Source: Legionellaceae bacterium UBA2794
GTDB taxonomy: Bacteria; Pseudomonadota; Gammaproteobacteria; Legionellales; Legionellaceae
DNA length: 18,282 nt
NCBI GenBank assembly: GCA_002352055.1
Contig: DEHS01000079.1
Coordinates: forward strand, 73,105-91,386
Direction: 5' to 3'
The notes under the pieces were generated by a model. It did not search any database. It saw only the letters and a list, made by a program, of their open reading frames with translations, and had not been told where the DNA came from. Numbering within the stretch: the first letter of the stretch is position 1; the number at the start of each line of letters is the position of its first letter. A program made the position numbers and the translations under genes. Of this stretch, positions 1 to 8,800 are shown in pieces.

Positions 1-242
1 ACAAATTCGCGCCAGTTAGAGGGTGGAGTTACGCCTAAAAATTCTCTGGTCATCATACGCGGCAGTGCAGTAGTACGTATCCATTGCAATTGCTCTCCAT
101 TAAATTCCCGGGCACAAAAATCCTGGTTTAAGCTCAAACTTAATTCTTTTAAAATCAATCGAGCTTTAAACATATCAGGACAATCCAATGCACTGGTGCT
201 TGTCAGTACACAGCATAAAATTAAGCCTGTTATGTAACGCAT
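1..242 (-). CDS. Partial small exported protein, unrecognised (5' end only)
   Basis: The first 80 codons of a minus-strand gene that runs off the left edge. The frame opens with an ATG at 242 and stays open to base 1. A GAGGA sequence sits just upstream. The protein begins MRYITGLILCCVLTSTSA, a short charged start, a hydrophobic stretch and small residues, which looks like a Sec signal peptide with cleavage near Ala18. The next residues include Cys20 and another Cys about 25 residues later, so an extracytoplasmic disulphide is possible. The gene starts 28 bases after the icmB stop, so it is probably co-transcribed with icmB. In L. pneumophila the gene after icmB is tphA, a multi-spanning transporter; this sequence does not resemble that. 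I do not recognise the family and assign no function. The start and export signal are reasonable, the identity is unknown. Confidence 0.6.
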   Translation of the reverse strand, partial: MRYITGLILCCVLTSTSALDCPDMFKARLILKELSLSLNQDFCAREFNGEQLQWIRTTALPRMMTREFLGVTPPSNWREF

Positions 243-270
243 CAGCTCATCCTCATTGATTATTGTGCGA

Positions 271-3200
271 TCAGGTAACTTTTGCGGGTAAATTTTTGAT
301 ATTAGGATCTTTAGAATAAGCTTCCAAAATATCATTTAAAAGTTGCTCAAGAACCCCTTCCTTCTCCTCTTCCTCAATGAGCCCACCCTTCTCCCTCATT
401 CCTGCCAGACGCGCTTCAATTTCTTTAGAGACGGTACCATTAGGAAACAATGATGCCAAAACTCTTCTGGCTTCTGATGGACCTAAATGACGGTATAATT
501 GATTTCTTACCGTTGCATCTTCAGCTGTTGTACTGAATGCCCATAATTCGACTGGTCCCAAGGTCAGAGTCAGTAATTGAACATTGACTCCACTTTTAGT
601 GGAAAACTGCGCTAAGAATGTCGCACCTCCCTGACGTGGCCCATGAACTCTGGTTCGCAAGGCGACTTTGGCAGTGTCGGATAAACCAAAAATCGCGGTC
701 GTTTTTTCAACTGCCTGAGACGGACCTGCATCCATAATATAAATAGAGGTTGCAAAATCAATCATCACCGAATCAAAGTCGTCAACTGACTGAGAGAGCA
801 ATGCTATCTGAACCTTCCATTTACGGCCCTCCCTCATATCTATAATTACTTGTTCTCTTACAGCAGCTGATTTAGAGGTTCGATGGAATTCATCATAAAC
901 GATGCGCTTATGATCCTCACGAATCTCAGCCACACGTTCTTTATGATATTCTTTATATTGAGGGGGAATGTTATTTAAACTTTCCTCAGTCAGATAATAA
1001 TGTCTGGCTAATACATAACGCGCTAACATATACATCACCGCAGTTTGCCGGTCTGCCGCATCCCCACCACTTTTGGCGACCTCATCGAGATCAAGGGAAA
1101 CAACTCGAGCATCGCCGATGTCAAAACTGCTGACTCGAGACAATATGGGGTATTCTCGTACCGCTGCAGAAATCATTCTGGAAAAAGCATTGATTAATGA
1201 TTCGCCAGTAGGGGCAGTTACTTTCTCATATAAATCTTCAATTGATGGTGTTCTGCAAATAGAAGCCGCGTCGGCCAATAAAGGCATCGCGTAGCGTTGT
1301 GCCAACATGGCCTCGTGCACAAATCCTGCAGAATATAATGAATCGGTAACTTCCCACCACGTTGATTTAGAATCACGAACGAATCCAATTTCCTCCAGGA
1401 TACTGTCAATAAATTCTTCAACACCTGGAGCATAAGGTGTTGGATTGGATTCATCGGCCATGCTTTTATAGAGCTCGTCAACGACCATCCCTGCGAGATC
1501 GGGCATTCCATCATAAGGTTTCTCAGCCCCCAGTGGGGTGGTCAATAAGGTCATGAAGTTAACCAGAAAAGCCCGCTCTAAAGCGGTTGGAAAACGGCAT
1601 CCCAATTGAGTATCGAAAGGATTAATAGAGTACTCGGGAGTCATACGCAAACGATGGTAGGCCACTAAGTGTCTTTGAGAAGCAGGAAGCGCCTCTTTTA
1701 ATAACGAGATCAAACCGCTACTTGAGGGACCAATATCTATAATTGCAATACGTGGTAAACGTAATAATCCGCTGGATAAACACAATGCTAAATTTATGGC
1801 ATTGGACAATACGGACTTACCAGAACCTGGACGCGCATAAACCAAATCAATCCATGTTGTTTGTTCAGTAGAACCGGGTTGGAAAGGCCATGGCTTTCCG
1901 TCAGGAGATCGTAGTAATAATGCGCCTGTTTTCCATGGTGAAGCGGGTCTTGTTATCGGTAGCATGGTCATTACATCAGATAAAGGAGCAACTGTAGCTA
2001 CCGCAGCACTATTTAGTGTAGCACCTAGCATACTCGACACAAAACCGGCAAAAGGATCCCCACATATTTCTGAGACATCGGTTGAACCCCAACCTTGAAT
2101 AGCCTTAACCAGCTCTGAACTTCTTCGACGTAATAAAGGAAGATTCCCGTCAGGTGCCCATGTGGTTGCTACAACCCTTAATCGTACAATGGCTTCATCA
2201 GTATTTAATTGTAAATATTTTAACAGATTTACAGAGTCACTAATTAGGCGATTTTGCGCCGAACTAAAGCTTAGGATTGCAGAGAGCATGCCTTTTAATT
2301 TTATAGTACTTAATCCCTCACTTTCAATTAAAAATGAAATTTTCCAAGGGATATGAGAGGGTAGAATTCGAGCAAATAGATTAATAAACGGCCTTACATC
2401 TTTAGGAAATAAATCGATATACGTCGATGAATATATCTTGTCACCCACACGTATGGTGCGCAAATCCAGCGACTCACCATCTCGTGGTATAACCTGTTTT
2501 GCAAGAGAGGGCCATAATAAGTCAGACGCATCTCCCTCAAAGCTATTAACTTCCCGCACAGGTAAATTATCCCCGGGCAATGTGGCTTTCCAATCATCAG
2601 CAGTATAATCAGGATCTGCTGTCATGCGAATAGCATGAACCGCTTCATGGACGTTTAATAATTTTGCAAAAACACGTAAGGAATCCAAATCATTAAGTAC
2701 TGCACGTACATAAGCATCATGCGTGTCCCGCAATTCTGGAATCGCAGCAAAAATTGTTTGTGAGTTTTTAAATGGAGGGGCTTTATTATCTTTGAGTACT
2801 TTCAGCTTCGCCTTGTTAGACGCTTTAAGTTGATCGCTTGATAAATTAAAAGGGCGGGTTATCAATACAAAATATACTCGCTCTTCAGCACAATATTGCG
2901 ACAAATAGTCCACTCGCTCCGCAAATAAATCTTTTAAATTAAGATTTAATCTTTGAGCAGTAGCTTCAGCAGGGGAGTAGATATCCTCAATAACCTTTTT
3001 AATATTTTGTTTATCATGACTAAAATAAACCTGTAAAGCATGACCTGGTCTTCCCATTGCTCCTTGAAATGCATTAGTTAGTCCCGCCACCAGGCGTTGA
3101 AATTCTTCTGCTCCCGCCAGAGCAGTTATTCCTTCTATTTTTAAAATAGATATTAATGAACCATCATGATTTACCAAAACGGTGGAACTATCAGCAGTTT

Positions 3201-3300
3201 CCAAATCGATATATGACTCAGTAGTCTGCTTGAGAGAAGTGCTTAACCAGGCAAAGAAAGTGTCGATACCCTCAAAAAACGATTCTGACCATTTCGCCAT
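271..3300 (-). CDS. icmB: IcmB/DotO, VirB4-like ATPase of the Dot/Icm secretion system
   Basis: IcmB (DotO) is the VirB4-type ATPase at the cytoplasmic face of the inner-membrane complex, where it helps drive assembly or substrate transfer. The protein is 1009 residues long from the ATG at 3300, the length I remember for L. pneumophila IcmB. A GTG lies one codon upstream, but the ATG is preferred because GGGGATAA precedes it at suitable spacing. The Walker A motif ARPGSGKS is at residues 489-496, followed by a short hydrophobic beta strand ending in DIGPSSSG. The Walker B acidic pair is Asp803-Glu804 in RIVYDEF. The N-terminal half is the less conserved VirB4 N-domain and shows no clear membrane span. 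The gene lies 65 bases after icmJ, consistent with the same transcript. No frameshift or missing catalytic residue was seen. Confidence 0.97.
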   Translation of the reverse strand: MAKWSESFFEGIDTFFAWLSTSLKQTTESYIDLETADSSTVLVNHDGSLISILKIEGITALAGAEEFQRLVAGLTNAFQGAMGRPGHALQVYFSHDKQNIKKVIEDIYSPAEATAQRLNLNLKDLFAERVDYLSQYCAEERVYFVLITRPFNLSSDQLKASNKAKLKVLKDNKAPPFKNSQTIFAAIPELRDTHDAYVRAVLNDLDSLRVFAKLLNVHEAVHAIRMTADPDYTADDWKATLPGDNLPVREVNSFEGDASDLLWPSLAKQVIPRDGESLDLRTIRVGDKIYSSTYIDLFPKDVRPFINLFARILPSHIPWKISFLIESEGLSTIKLKGMLSAILSFSSAQNRLISDSVNLLKYLQLNTDEAIVRLRVVATTWAPDGNLPLLRRRSSELVKAIQGWGSTDVSEICGDPFAGFVSSMLGATLNSAAVATVAPLSDVMTMLPITRPASPWKTGALLLRSPDGKPWPFQPGSTEQTTWIDLVYARPGSGKSVLSNAINLALCLSSGLLRLPRIAIIDIGPSSSGLISLLKEALPASQRHLVAYHRLRMTPEYSINPFDTQLGCRFPTALERAFLVNFMTLLTTPLGAEKPYDGMPDLAGMVVDELYKSMADESNPTPYAPGVEEFIDSILEEIGFVRDSKSTWWEVTDSLYSAGFVHEAMLAQRYAMPLLADAASICRTPSIEDLYEKVTAPTGESLINAFSRMISAAVREYPILSRVSSFDIGDARVVSLDLDEVAKSGGDAADRQTAVMYMLARYVLARHYYLTEESLNNIPPQYKEYHKERVAEIREDHKRIVYDEFHRTSKSAAVREQVIIDMREGRKWKVQIALLSQSVDDFDSVMIDFATSIYIMDAGPSQAVEKTTAIFGLSDTAKVALRTRVHGPRQGGATFLAQFSTKSGVNVQLLTLTLGPVELWAFSTTAEDATVRNQLYRHLGPSEARRVLASLFPNGTVSKEIEARLAGMREKGGLIEEEEKEGVLEQLLNDILEAYSKDPNIKNLPAKVT

Positions 3301-3365
3301 CACTTATCCCCAAAAAAATTATTTAGAGGTTTGTGCCTCCATGTAAGATGCACCAGCTCTTTGTA

Positions 3366-3992
3366 CTAATCTGAAATCTCTTCTAATGCGCTAGCAGCCC
3401 ATTTCTCTATTTGTTTTCTGAATTTGGCACGAGAAGGCAACAAGCGGATATCTTTAAATAATTGCGCCCGTGTCTCTTCTTTAGTCGCCCCGGTATCAAT
3501 CATCAATTGACCAAAAATCGCTGGATCACTAGTCCCTTCACCAAATTTATCCTCTACAATTTGGGAACGAAACTTAAATCCTCGATAAATATTCTGCGCA
3601 CTTGCCTTATAACCGGTATCATTGGTAATGGCACAAAATAAAACATGGCACAAACTTTTTACTTCAGATTGAGTGAGCTCGGGTAAATAAACTAAAGTAC
3701 CTCCACCATAACCACCAACGCCTACTGACTCTATAAAAAAACATTGAGCACAAAAACAACACGCAGTAACCAGATTTGATAAACGGTTATTGGTGTAATT
3801 TCCATCCAGATTAACTATCTCTTGAAATAATCTAGCCTGAAACCCGCAAAATTGGCAGGTATAACGATCTCTGTTAAGAACTTTTTGTTCGAACACTTTA
3901 AACCGCTCATCAACTTTTCTAGCAGAATAAAGTCTCCAGGATCCGGGTGAGGCAATTAATTTCAATTCACATCGATCTTGATTTTCTGCCAT
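3366..3992 (-). CDS. icmJ: IcmJ/DotN, cysteine-rich coupling-complex subunit
   Basis: IcmJ (DotN) is a cytoplasmic member of the type IVB coupling complex and binds the C-terminal extension of the ATPase DotL/IcmO. The reading frame can be extended to a GTG at 4022, but that codon lies inside a perfect hairpin. The ATG at 3992 gives MAENQDRCELKL and 208 residues, the length expected for the family, so I chose it. Its ribosome binding site is weak (GTGAGC about 10 bases upstream). The notable feature is a Cys cluster: Cys46 and Cys49 in CQFCG, then Cys78, Cys79, Cys81 and Cys84 in CCFCAQC. This suggests metal binding. The spacing, with an N-rich segment between the two pairs, resembles an HNH-nuclease-type zinc fold without its catalytic His. 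That resemblance is my inference. Confidence 0.95.
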   Translation of the reverse strand: MAENQDRCELKLIASPGSWRLYSARKVDERFKVFEQKVLNRDRYTCQFCGFQARLFQEIVNLDGNYTNNRLSNLVTACCFCAQCFFIESVGVGGYGGGTLVYLPELTQSEVKSLCHVLFCAITNDTGYKASAQNIYRGFKFRSQIVEDKFGEGTSDPAIFGQLMIDTGATKEETRAQLFKDIRLLPSRAKFRKQIEKWAASALEEISD

Positions 3993-4019
3993 TATTCGGC
4001 TCACAAACTCTTTTAATAA

Positions 4020-4055
4020 CACAAACAGGTAAAGAAAAAACTTTACCTGTTTGTG
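4020..4055. repeat. Perfect 15-bp inverted repeat between icmD and icmJ
   Basis: Two arms, 4020-4034 and 4041-4055, are exact reverse complements of 15 bases, separated by six A (six T in the transcript). In the minus-strand mRNA this would form a hairpin starting about 18 bases after the icmD stop codon and ending 27 bases before the preferred icmJ ATG. The stem is AT-rich and is not followed by a strong run of U, so it is a poor match to an intrinsic terminator. A role in mRNA stability, partial attenuation or control of icmJ translation is possible. The repeat is seen directly; its function is inference. Confidence 0.85.
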
Positions 4056-4073
4056 GCGATTAACTATTTCAAA

Positions 4074-4466
4074 TTAGTTAGTAAAAACTGTACCCTTGGG
4101 TCCAGCAGTTTTTCCACCAGCAGATCCAAACATTGTTGCTCCGGTCACGCCTAGAATTGAAGGCAGGAATAGAAGCGCAGCTGCTATGAATACTAAAGCT
4201 ATTGGTGTTCCAATTGGAATTTGCGTAGGATTATCTTTATGTTGCTTAAATTTCATAATGGCACCAATGGAAAACCCTAAACCAGCCAAATAAGAGCCTG
4301 CAGTTATCAATTTGGTCAAGCTTTCAAAAGAACCTGTAATGGACGATGCCATGCCACCAATGGTTAAATTGCCCGCTGCTGCTTCTTGACTCACAAAAGC
4401 AATTAAGGCAATACAAAGTGCGCTGACCAGCCAGGATCCAGATTTATGTATGACATTACTTTTCAC
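4074..4466 (-). CDS. icmD: IcmD/DotP, small inner-membrane protein
   Basis: IcmD (DotP) is a small hydrophobic Dot/Icm protein of the inner membrane. The product is 130 residues, close to the usual length of about 132. It starts with GTG at 4466; AGGAG six bases upstream supports this start strongly. Hydrophobic stretches lie near residues 12-30 (which may be a cleaved signal ending EAAA), 53-71 and 88-106. The middle and C-terminal parts align by eye with the neighbouring IcmC: both have an LIT(G/A)G(A/S)YL segment, a hydrophobic span, a polar Lys-rich linker, a second span ending in a Pro, and a TMFG/STFG end. The two are therefore tandem paralogues. The gene is 23 bases after icmC and is followed by a strong hairpin before icmJ. 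Confidence 0.95.
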   Translation of the reverse strand: MKSNVIHKSGSWLVSALCIALIAFVSQEAAAGNLTIGGMASSITGSFESLTKLITAGSYLAGLGFSIGAIMKFKQHKDNPTQIPIGTPIALVFIAAALLFLPSILGVTGATMFGSAGGKTAGPKGTVFTN

Positions 4467-4489
4467 TTTTTTCTCCTAATTAAAATAAG

Positions 4490-5065
4490 CTATACACCAT
4501 ATAAAGTATTATTAATCATATTAATTGTACCGACAATGTTGATTGCTAGTATTCCTCCAAAAACATGAACCAACCCTTTACCCGTACCACCTGGAGGCTG
4601 TCCTTGCGATGCAGATCGTGCAATTAAAACCCAACCTCTTACAAATGCAACCAGACCAATCACTTGGATTAACATAGTCAAAGGGCGACCTACAACACTT
4701 CCACTACCAAACAAAGTATCAAGAGCCTGACTTTTACTATTTACAGGAGCATACTGCAACACGTTTTGATACCCAAAAGTAGATTGCATTAACGTCGAAA
4801 ATGCGGTTGGAAAATAAATAAATATGGCTCCAACCATCAAATAAACAATAGGCTCTTTAACGCTTGCACTATTTGACATCATTGTCCGTGCCTCACCATA
4901 AACCTTAAGACTGTAAATCGCCTTGAACAGGAACGCACAGCCCATAAGATAAGCACCACCGGTAATTAATCGCTCCACGGGTGCGAGTGAATTAGCAATA
5001 TTTGTTAGAATATCCGCCTGACTTGCTATCCAACATGAAACGGTACCACCAGTACAAGTAGCCAT
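4490..5065 (-). CDS. icmC: IcmC/DotE, inner-membrane protein
   Basis: IcmC (DotE) is a multi-spanning inner-membrane component of the Dot/Icm apparatus. It has 191 residues against about 194 in L. pneumophila. Hydrophobic segments appear near residues 32-53, 73-92, 129-148 and 167-186. The first two form a unit that recurs in IcmD: LITGGAYL, a span, a polar linker, then a span ending FSTLMQSTFG. The N-terminal region has two Cys (Cys4, Cys11), which could be oxidised if periplasmic. The gene starts seven bases after the icmG stop, so it is translated from the same message. The precise role of this protein in the machine is not settled. Confidence 0.95.
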   Translation of the reverse strand: MATCTGGTVSCWIASQADILTNIANSLAPVERLITGGAYLMGCAFLFKAIYSLKVYGEARTMMSNSASVKEPIVYLMVGAIFIYFPTAFSTLMQSTFGYQNVLQYAPVNSKSQALDTLFGSGSVVGRPLTMLIQVIGLVAFVRGWVLIARSASQGQPPGGTGKGLVHVFGGILAINIVGTINMINNTLYGV

Positions 5066-5072
5066 TAATGCC

Positions 5073-5855
5073 TCAACTATCCTCTTGACTAAATCTGATA
5101 ACCCGACCAGAGCTCGTTAATACTCGGCCCTGCATCGCATCAATTAATCGTACTGAACCATATCCAGTAATTTTTGTACCTTCTCTTACAGTAAGTGTAG
5201 AACCATTTGTACCAATTAGCCACGCGCGACCAGGTATCACCGCTTTAAGATAATAAATTACTGGTTGCCTTATCTGACGAACTACTGGCTTTATGACTCT
5301 TTTTGGTTGTGAACGAGCAATTAACATACTAATTTCATCGGATTGCTTCGCCATTTGATTGGATAAATTAGTAATTACCTCATTAAGACTGGCCAGTTGA
5401 TTCGTTATAGTCGTAACATTATTATTCAGAGTCACTACCTGTTGGCTTAGATTACTTACTTCAGATCGGATATTTTGTTGCGACACCTCTAATGCCGAAA
5501 CTCTTCTTTTTAAATCAACATCATCTACAGTTACCACTGGTTGAACTGGAACTGGCGTTACAACTTTTGGTGTTTCAGGTTGAATATTGGTCTGAGTCAT
5601 TGGAGGGATAGTTGCTACAACAGGTTCCGTTTTTTCAGAAAAAAACAGATAACCAATTAATTTGTATAATAACATTGCTAATATAATTAATCCCACAGCA
5701 ATCAAGGCGTTGCGTTTGATGTCCTTTTTAGGTGGAGCATCATCCTGAGAGAGAGAATTACCTAGTCCAGGCTCCATTTCTCCCATAGGATCATGGTCCA
5801 TCGCATCATATTCTGCAAACTTATATTCATCATTATTTTGATCATTATCTACCAT
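5073..5855 (-). CDS. icmG: IcmG/DotF, bitopic inner-membrane protein with coiled coil
   Basis: IcmG (DotF) is an inner-membrane protein linked to the Dot/Icm core and reported to contact effectors. The product is 260 residues (about 269 in L. pneumophila). Residues 1-48 are cytoplasmic, acidic and Asp/Met/Asn-rich. Residues 49-72 form one membrane span. A Pro/Val/Thr-rich linker spans about 75-112. Residues 113-180 have heptad-like hydrophobic spacing and many Asn, Gln and Ser, a clear coiled-coil candidate. Residues 198-257 are a compact beta-rich periplasmic domain (VIPGRAWLIG, then LTVREGTKITGYGSV). The gene begins 17 bases after the icmE stop. The ribosome binding site is weak (GGTGG), so coupling to icmE translation is likely. 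Confidence 0.96.
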   Translation of the reverse strand: MVDNDQNNDEYKFAEYDAMDHDPMGEMEPGLGNSLSQDDAPPKKDIKRNALIAVGLIILAMLLYKLIGYLFFSEKTEPVVATIPPMTQTNIQPETPKVVTPVPVQPVVTVDDVDLKRRVSALEVSQQNIRSEVSNLSQQVVTLNNNVTTITNQLASLNEVITNLSNQMAKQSDEISMLIARSQPKRVIKPVVRQIRQPVIYYLKAVIPGRAWLIGTNGSTLTVREGTKITGYGSVRLIDAMQGRVLTSSGRVIRFSQEDS

Positions 5856-5872
5856 GATTTTCTGCCACCAAA

Positions 5873-8800
5873 TTAAGTAATTGTTACATCCTGGGTGAAT
5901 AAAACCCCTATTCCAGTACCAGAGTAAACTTCAACTGTGGTTGGAGTATTAAATAGTTGCTGAGCCTGTTGCCCCCAGCTTTTACCTAGAGTAGCTAAAC
6001 CGATCACAGCATTTTCCAGTGTGGATCTACCGATGCCATTTTGTACAGTAATGTTATTACCACCCCCTGTACCACCGATTGTTACAGTTGTATCAGCGGA
6101 TTGAAATGCATTACCAAAACCCTCAAGGAATGAAGAGGCAAATAATGAACCGTACCGCATTAAATAGTGATGGTTCGTTCTGCTTGATAAAGCAGTTCTT
6201 GCCGTATTGGGATCAATTGCATAAGCTGAAATTGACATCGTTTTAGGGGCACCGGGAATAGACATAGTATTAAATGTGATCACCATTTTATTCGCATTGG
6301 ATGGCAAGTTAAAACTGCCAATTAATTTTGAACCTTTTAGTCTGCCTGAAACAACAGTTGCTAATATGGGCCCTGGCTCATCACTATTAACAGATGTATC
6401 CATCACTGCAAAAACCACATCACCAGTCTTAATGGTGGGCCCTTGCTGATTTGTAACTCGCTCACCATCTAATGTGTTGTTATTTATGGTTGTTGAATTC
6501 ACCACAGTATTTGTTGTACTAACTTGCTCTTCTTTAGCGGTACCTGCAGTGTAAACCTGCGTGGAGACCTTTCTCCATTCTTGTAAGGACTGATTCGCTG
6601 CAGACAACATGTCGGAAGTTCTTTGCTGAATTTGCTGTTGGTATTTTTGTTCAGCCATTTGCTGGTTCTGTTTATTGAGTATTGCCTGTAATTGTTGATC
6701 ACTCGAAGCTTCTTGCGCTGCGGCAGGTGTACCTGTACCAGGCATTCCAGGTAGAGCTGCTATGTTAGAAGTACTTTGGGGAATGTTGGGATTTTCCAAC
6801 CCAGCTACTGTGGAAAAACCAGCATCTTTAAGATCTTTTGCGCTAAACCCTGCACTTCTTAAATTAGCTTCACTAAATCCTGCATCCTTCAAATCTTTGG
6901 CGTCAAACCCGGCATTTCGAAGCTCCGCTGCATTAAAGCCTGCATCTTTCAGTTCTTTAGCAGTAAAACCAGCTCCCTTTAACTGAGCAGCGTTAAAACC
7001 GGCATTTTTTAATTCCCCAGCATTAAACCCGGCATCTTTAAGTTCCCGAGCATTGAATCCAGCATCTTTTAATTGTTGCGGACTAAACCCTGCATCGCGT
7101 AATTCTCGAGGTGAGAAACCAGCATCTTTTAAATCTTTTGCATTAAAACCGGCCGCTTTTAATTCGGCTGCTGTGAACCCTGCATTTCTTAAATCCTTAG
7201 CTCCATACCCTGCATTCTTAAGAGCTTGCGCCGAACAACCCAAAGTTTGTTTAATTGTTTGAGCAGAAACACCAGCAGTATAAGCTTTTCGCAATGATTC
7301 AACACTGCAATCACTGATTCGCCCATTTGCAATAATATCAGCCGGACTTAGACCTGCATCAGAAATCTGTTTTGGAGTAAAACCTGCACTCATTAGTTGT
7401 GTTGGGGTATATCCTGCATCGAGTAACGATTTGGCATCATATCCCGCATCTTTTAATGCTTGAGCACTACAACCGCTTATATCCTTAATTTGTTTGGCCG
7501 ATACTCCTGCTGCAAACAAACGTTTGAGTTGAGCTGGATCACATCCCGCACTCTTAATAGCATTATCTGCTAGAGGAGTTGCAGCGCTGATTTCTTGAGG
7601 AGTAAAACCTGCATTTGCTAAATCATTGTTGGGGAACCCTGCTGTTTTTAATGCCTGAGCGCTACATACAGCATACTGCTTAATCAGCGTAGCACTAACT
7701 CCAGCGGCCTGTTGTCTTCTTAAAGAATCTACATCACATCCTGCATTTTTAACATCAGCAGGAGTAATACCAGGGGGTAATTCTGCCTGAGCGGATTTAA
7801 TCTGAGCAGCGGTATATCCTGCTCTGGCAAGATCATCAGGATTATAACCAGCGTTAAGAAGATCCCTTGCTGTATAACCCGCATCCTTGAGTTCTGCAGG
7901 AGAAAATCCGGCTCTTCTTAAATCAGCAGCACTAAATCCTGCATCTTTTAAATCTTTTGCATTAAAACCAGCAGCTTTTAATTGTTCTGCACTACAACCA
8001 CTTATTCGTCTTATAGCCGAGGCCGTAACTCCTGATTGTCGTAATTTGGCTAATGCTACAGGATCACAACCAGCATTTTGAACATTTGCAACGGTTATTC
8101 CATCAGGTAAACCACTCGCTCTTGCTATATCATTATCACTAAAACCTGCACCTTTGAGCTCTCCATCGGAATATCCACCATCTTTCATTTCCTGAGCTGA
8201 AAATCCTGCATTTTTTAATTCACATGCATCAAAGCCACACGCTCTAAGCCGCGCGGCCGAATAACCAATATCTTTTAACTGCCTGGCATTAAATCCGGCT
8301 GCCTTTAACTCTTTACACTCACATACTTGCTCCAAATCCTGAAGAACAACACCAGTATCTTTTAACTGAGCACAGGAGCACGCTGCCTTCAAATCACTTA
8401 ATTGAGCACCCTGACTTTTGACTCGGGAAATGGCAGTTTTACTGCAACTCCCATTTTGTAAGGCTTGAATCCATAGACTTCGTTGTGCGCCTTCTTCATC
8501 TTCGCGGGCCAATGCGCTAAATCCCACACCGCTTTGCCCATCTTGGGAACCAATAACTCCAACCCCTTCGCCCAAAGCCTGAGTTCGGATTATAGTAGGT
8601 ATAGCACTCCCACCCGTTTGCTCCGCTTGTTTCGCTTGGGTTATATTTTGTTGTTCTTGTAACTTGGCATATTGAGCAGTGGGATCGAGGACACCTGGTA
8701 TGGATTGTATTCCAGCAGGAGCGTTAGTCACTTCTGAAGATAATGTTCCGGTAGCAGAGCTTCTCAACTTCGCATAGCCAATAACTATAGCAATGACCAA

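Noticed and set aside
3993..4022. GTG start for icmJ at 4022 (218 residues)
   Set aside because: It lies within the perfect hairpin and would add ten residues not in the family; ATG at 3992 gives 208 residues.
4020..4055. Intrinsic terminator for icmD
   Set aside because: The stem is AT-rich and no U-run follows on the minus strand; genes on either side belong to one co-directional cluster.
6762..8081. Three plus-strand open frames opposite the icmE repeats (6762-6986, 7053-7262, 7887-8081), rich in Pro-Ala-Ser-Phe
   Set aside because: They are the antisense reading of the ten-residue repeats of IcmE; no ribosome binding sites, and the composition follows from the repeat codons.
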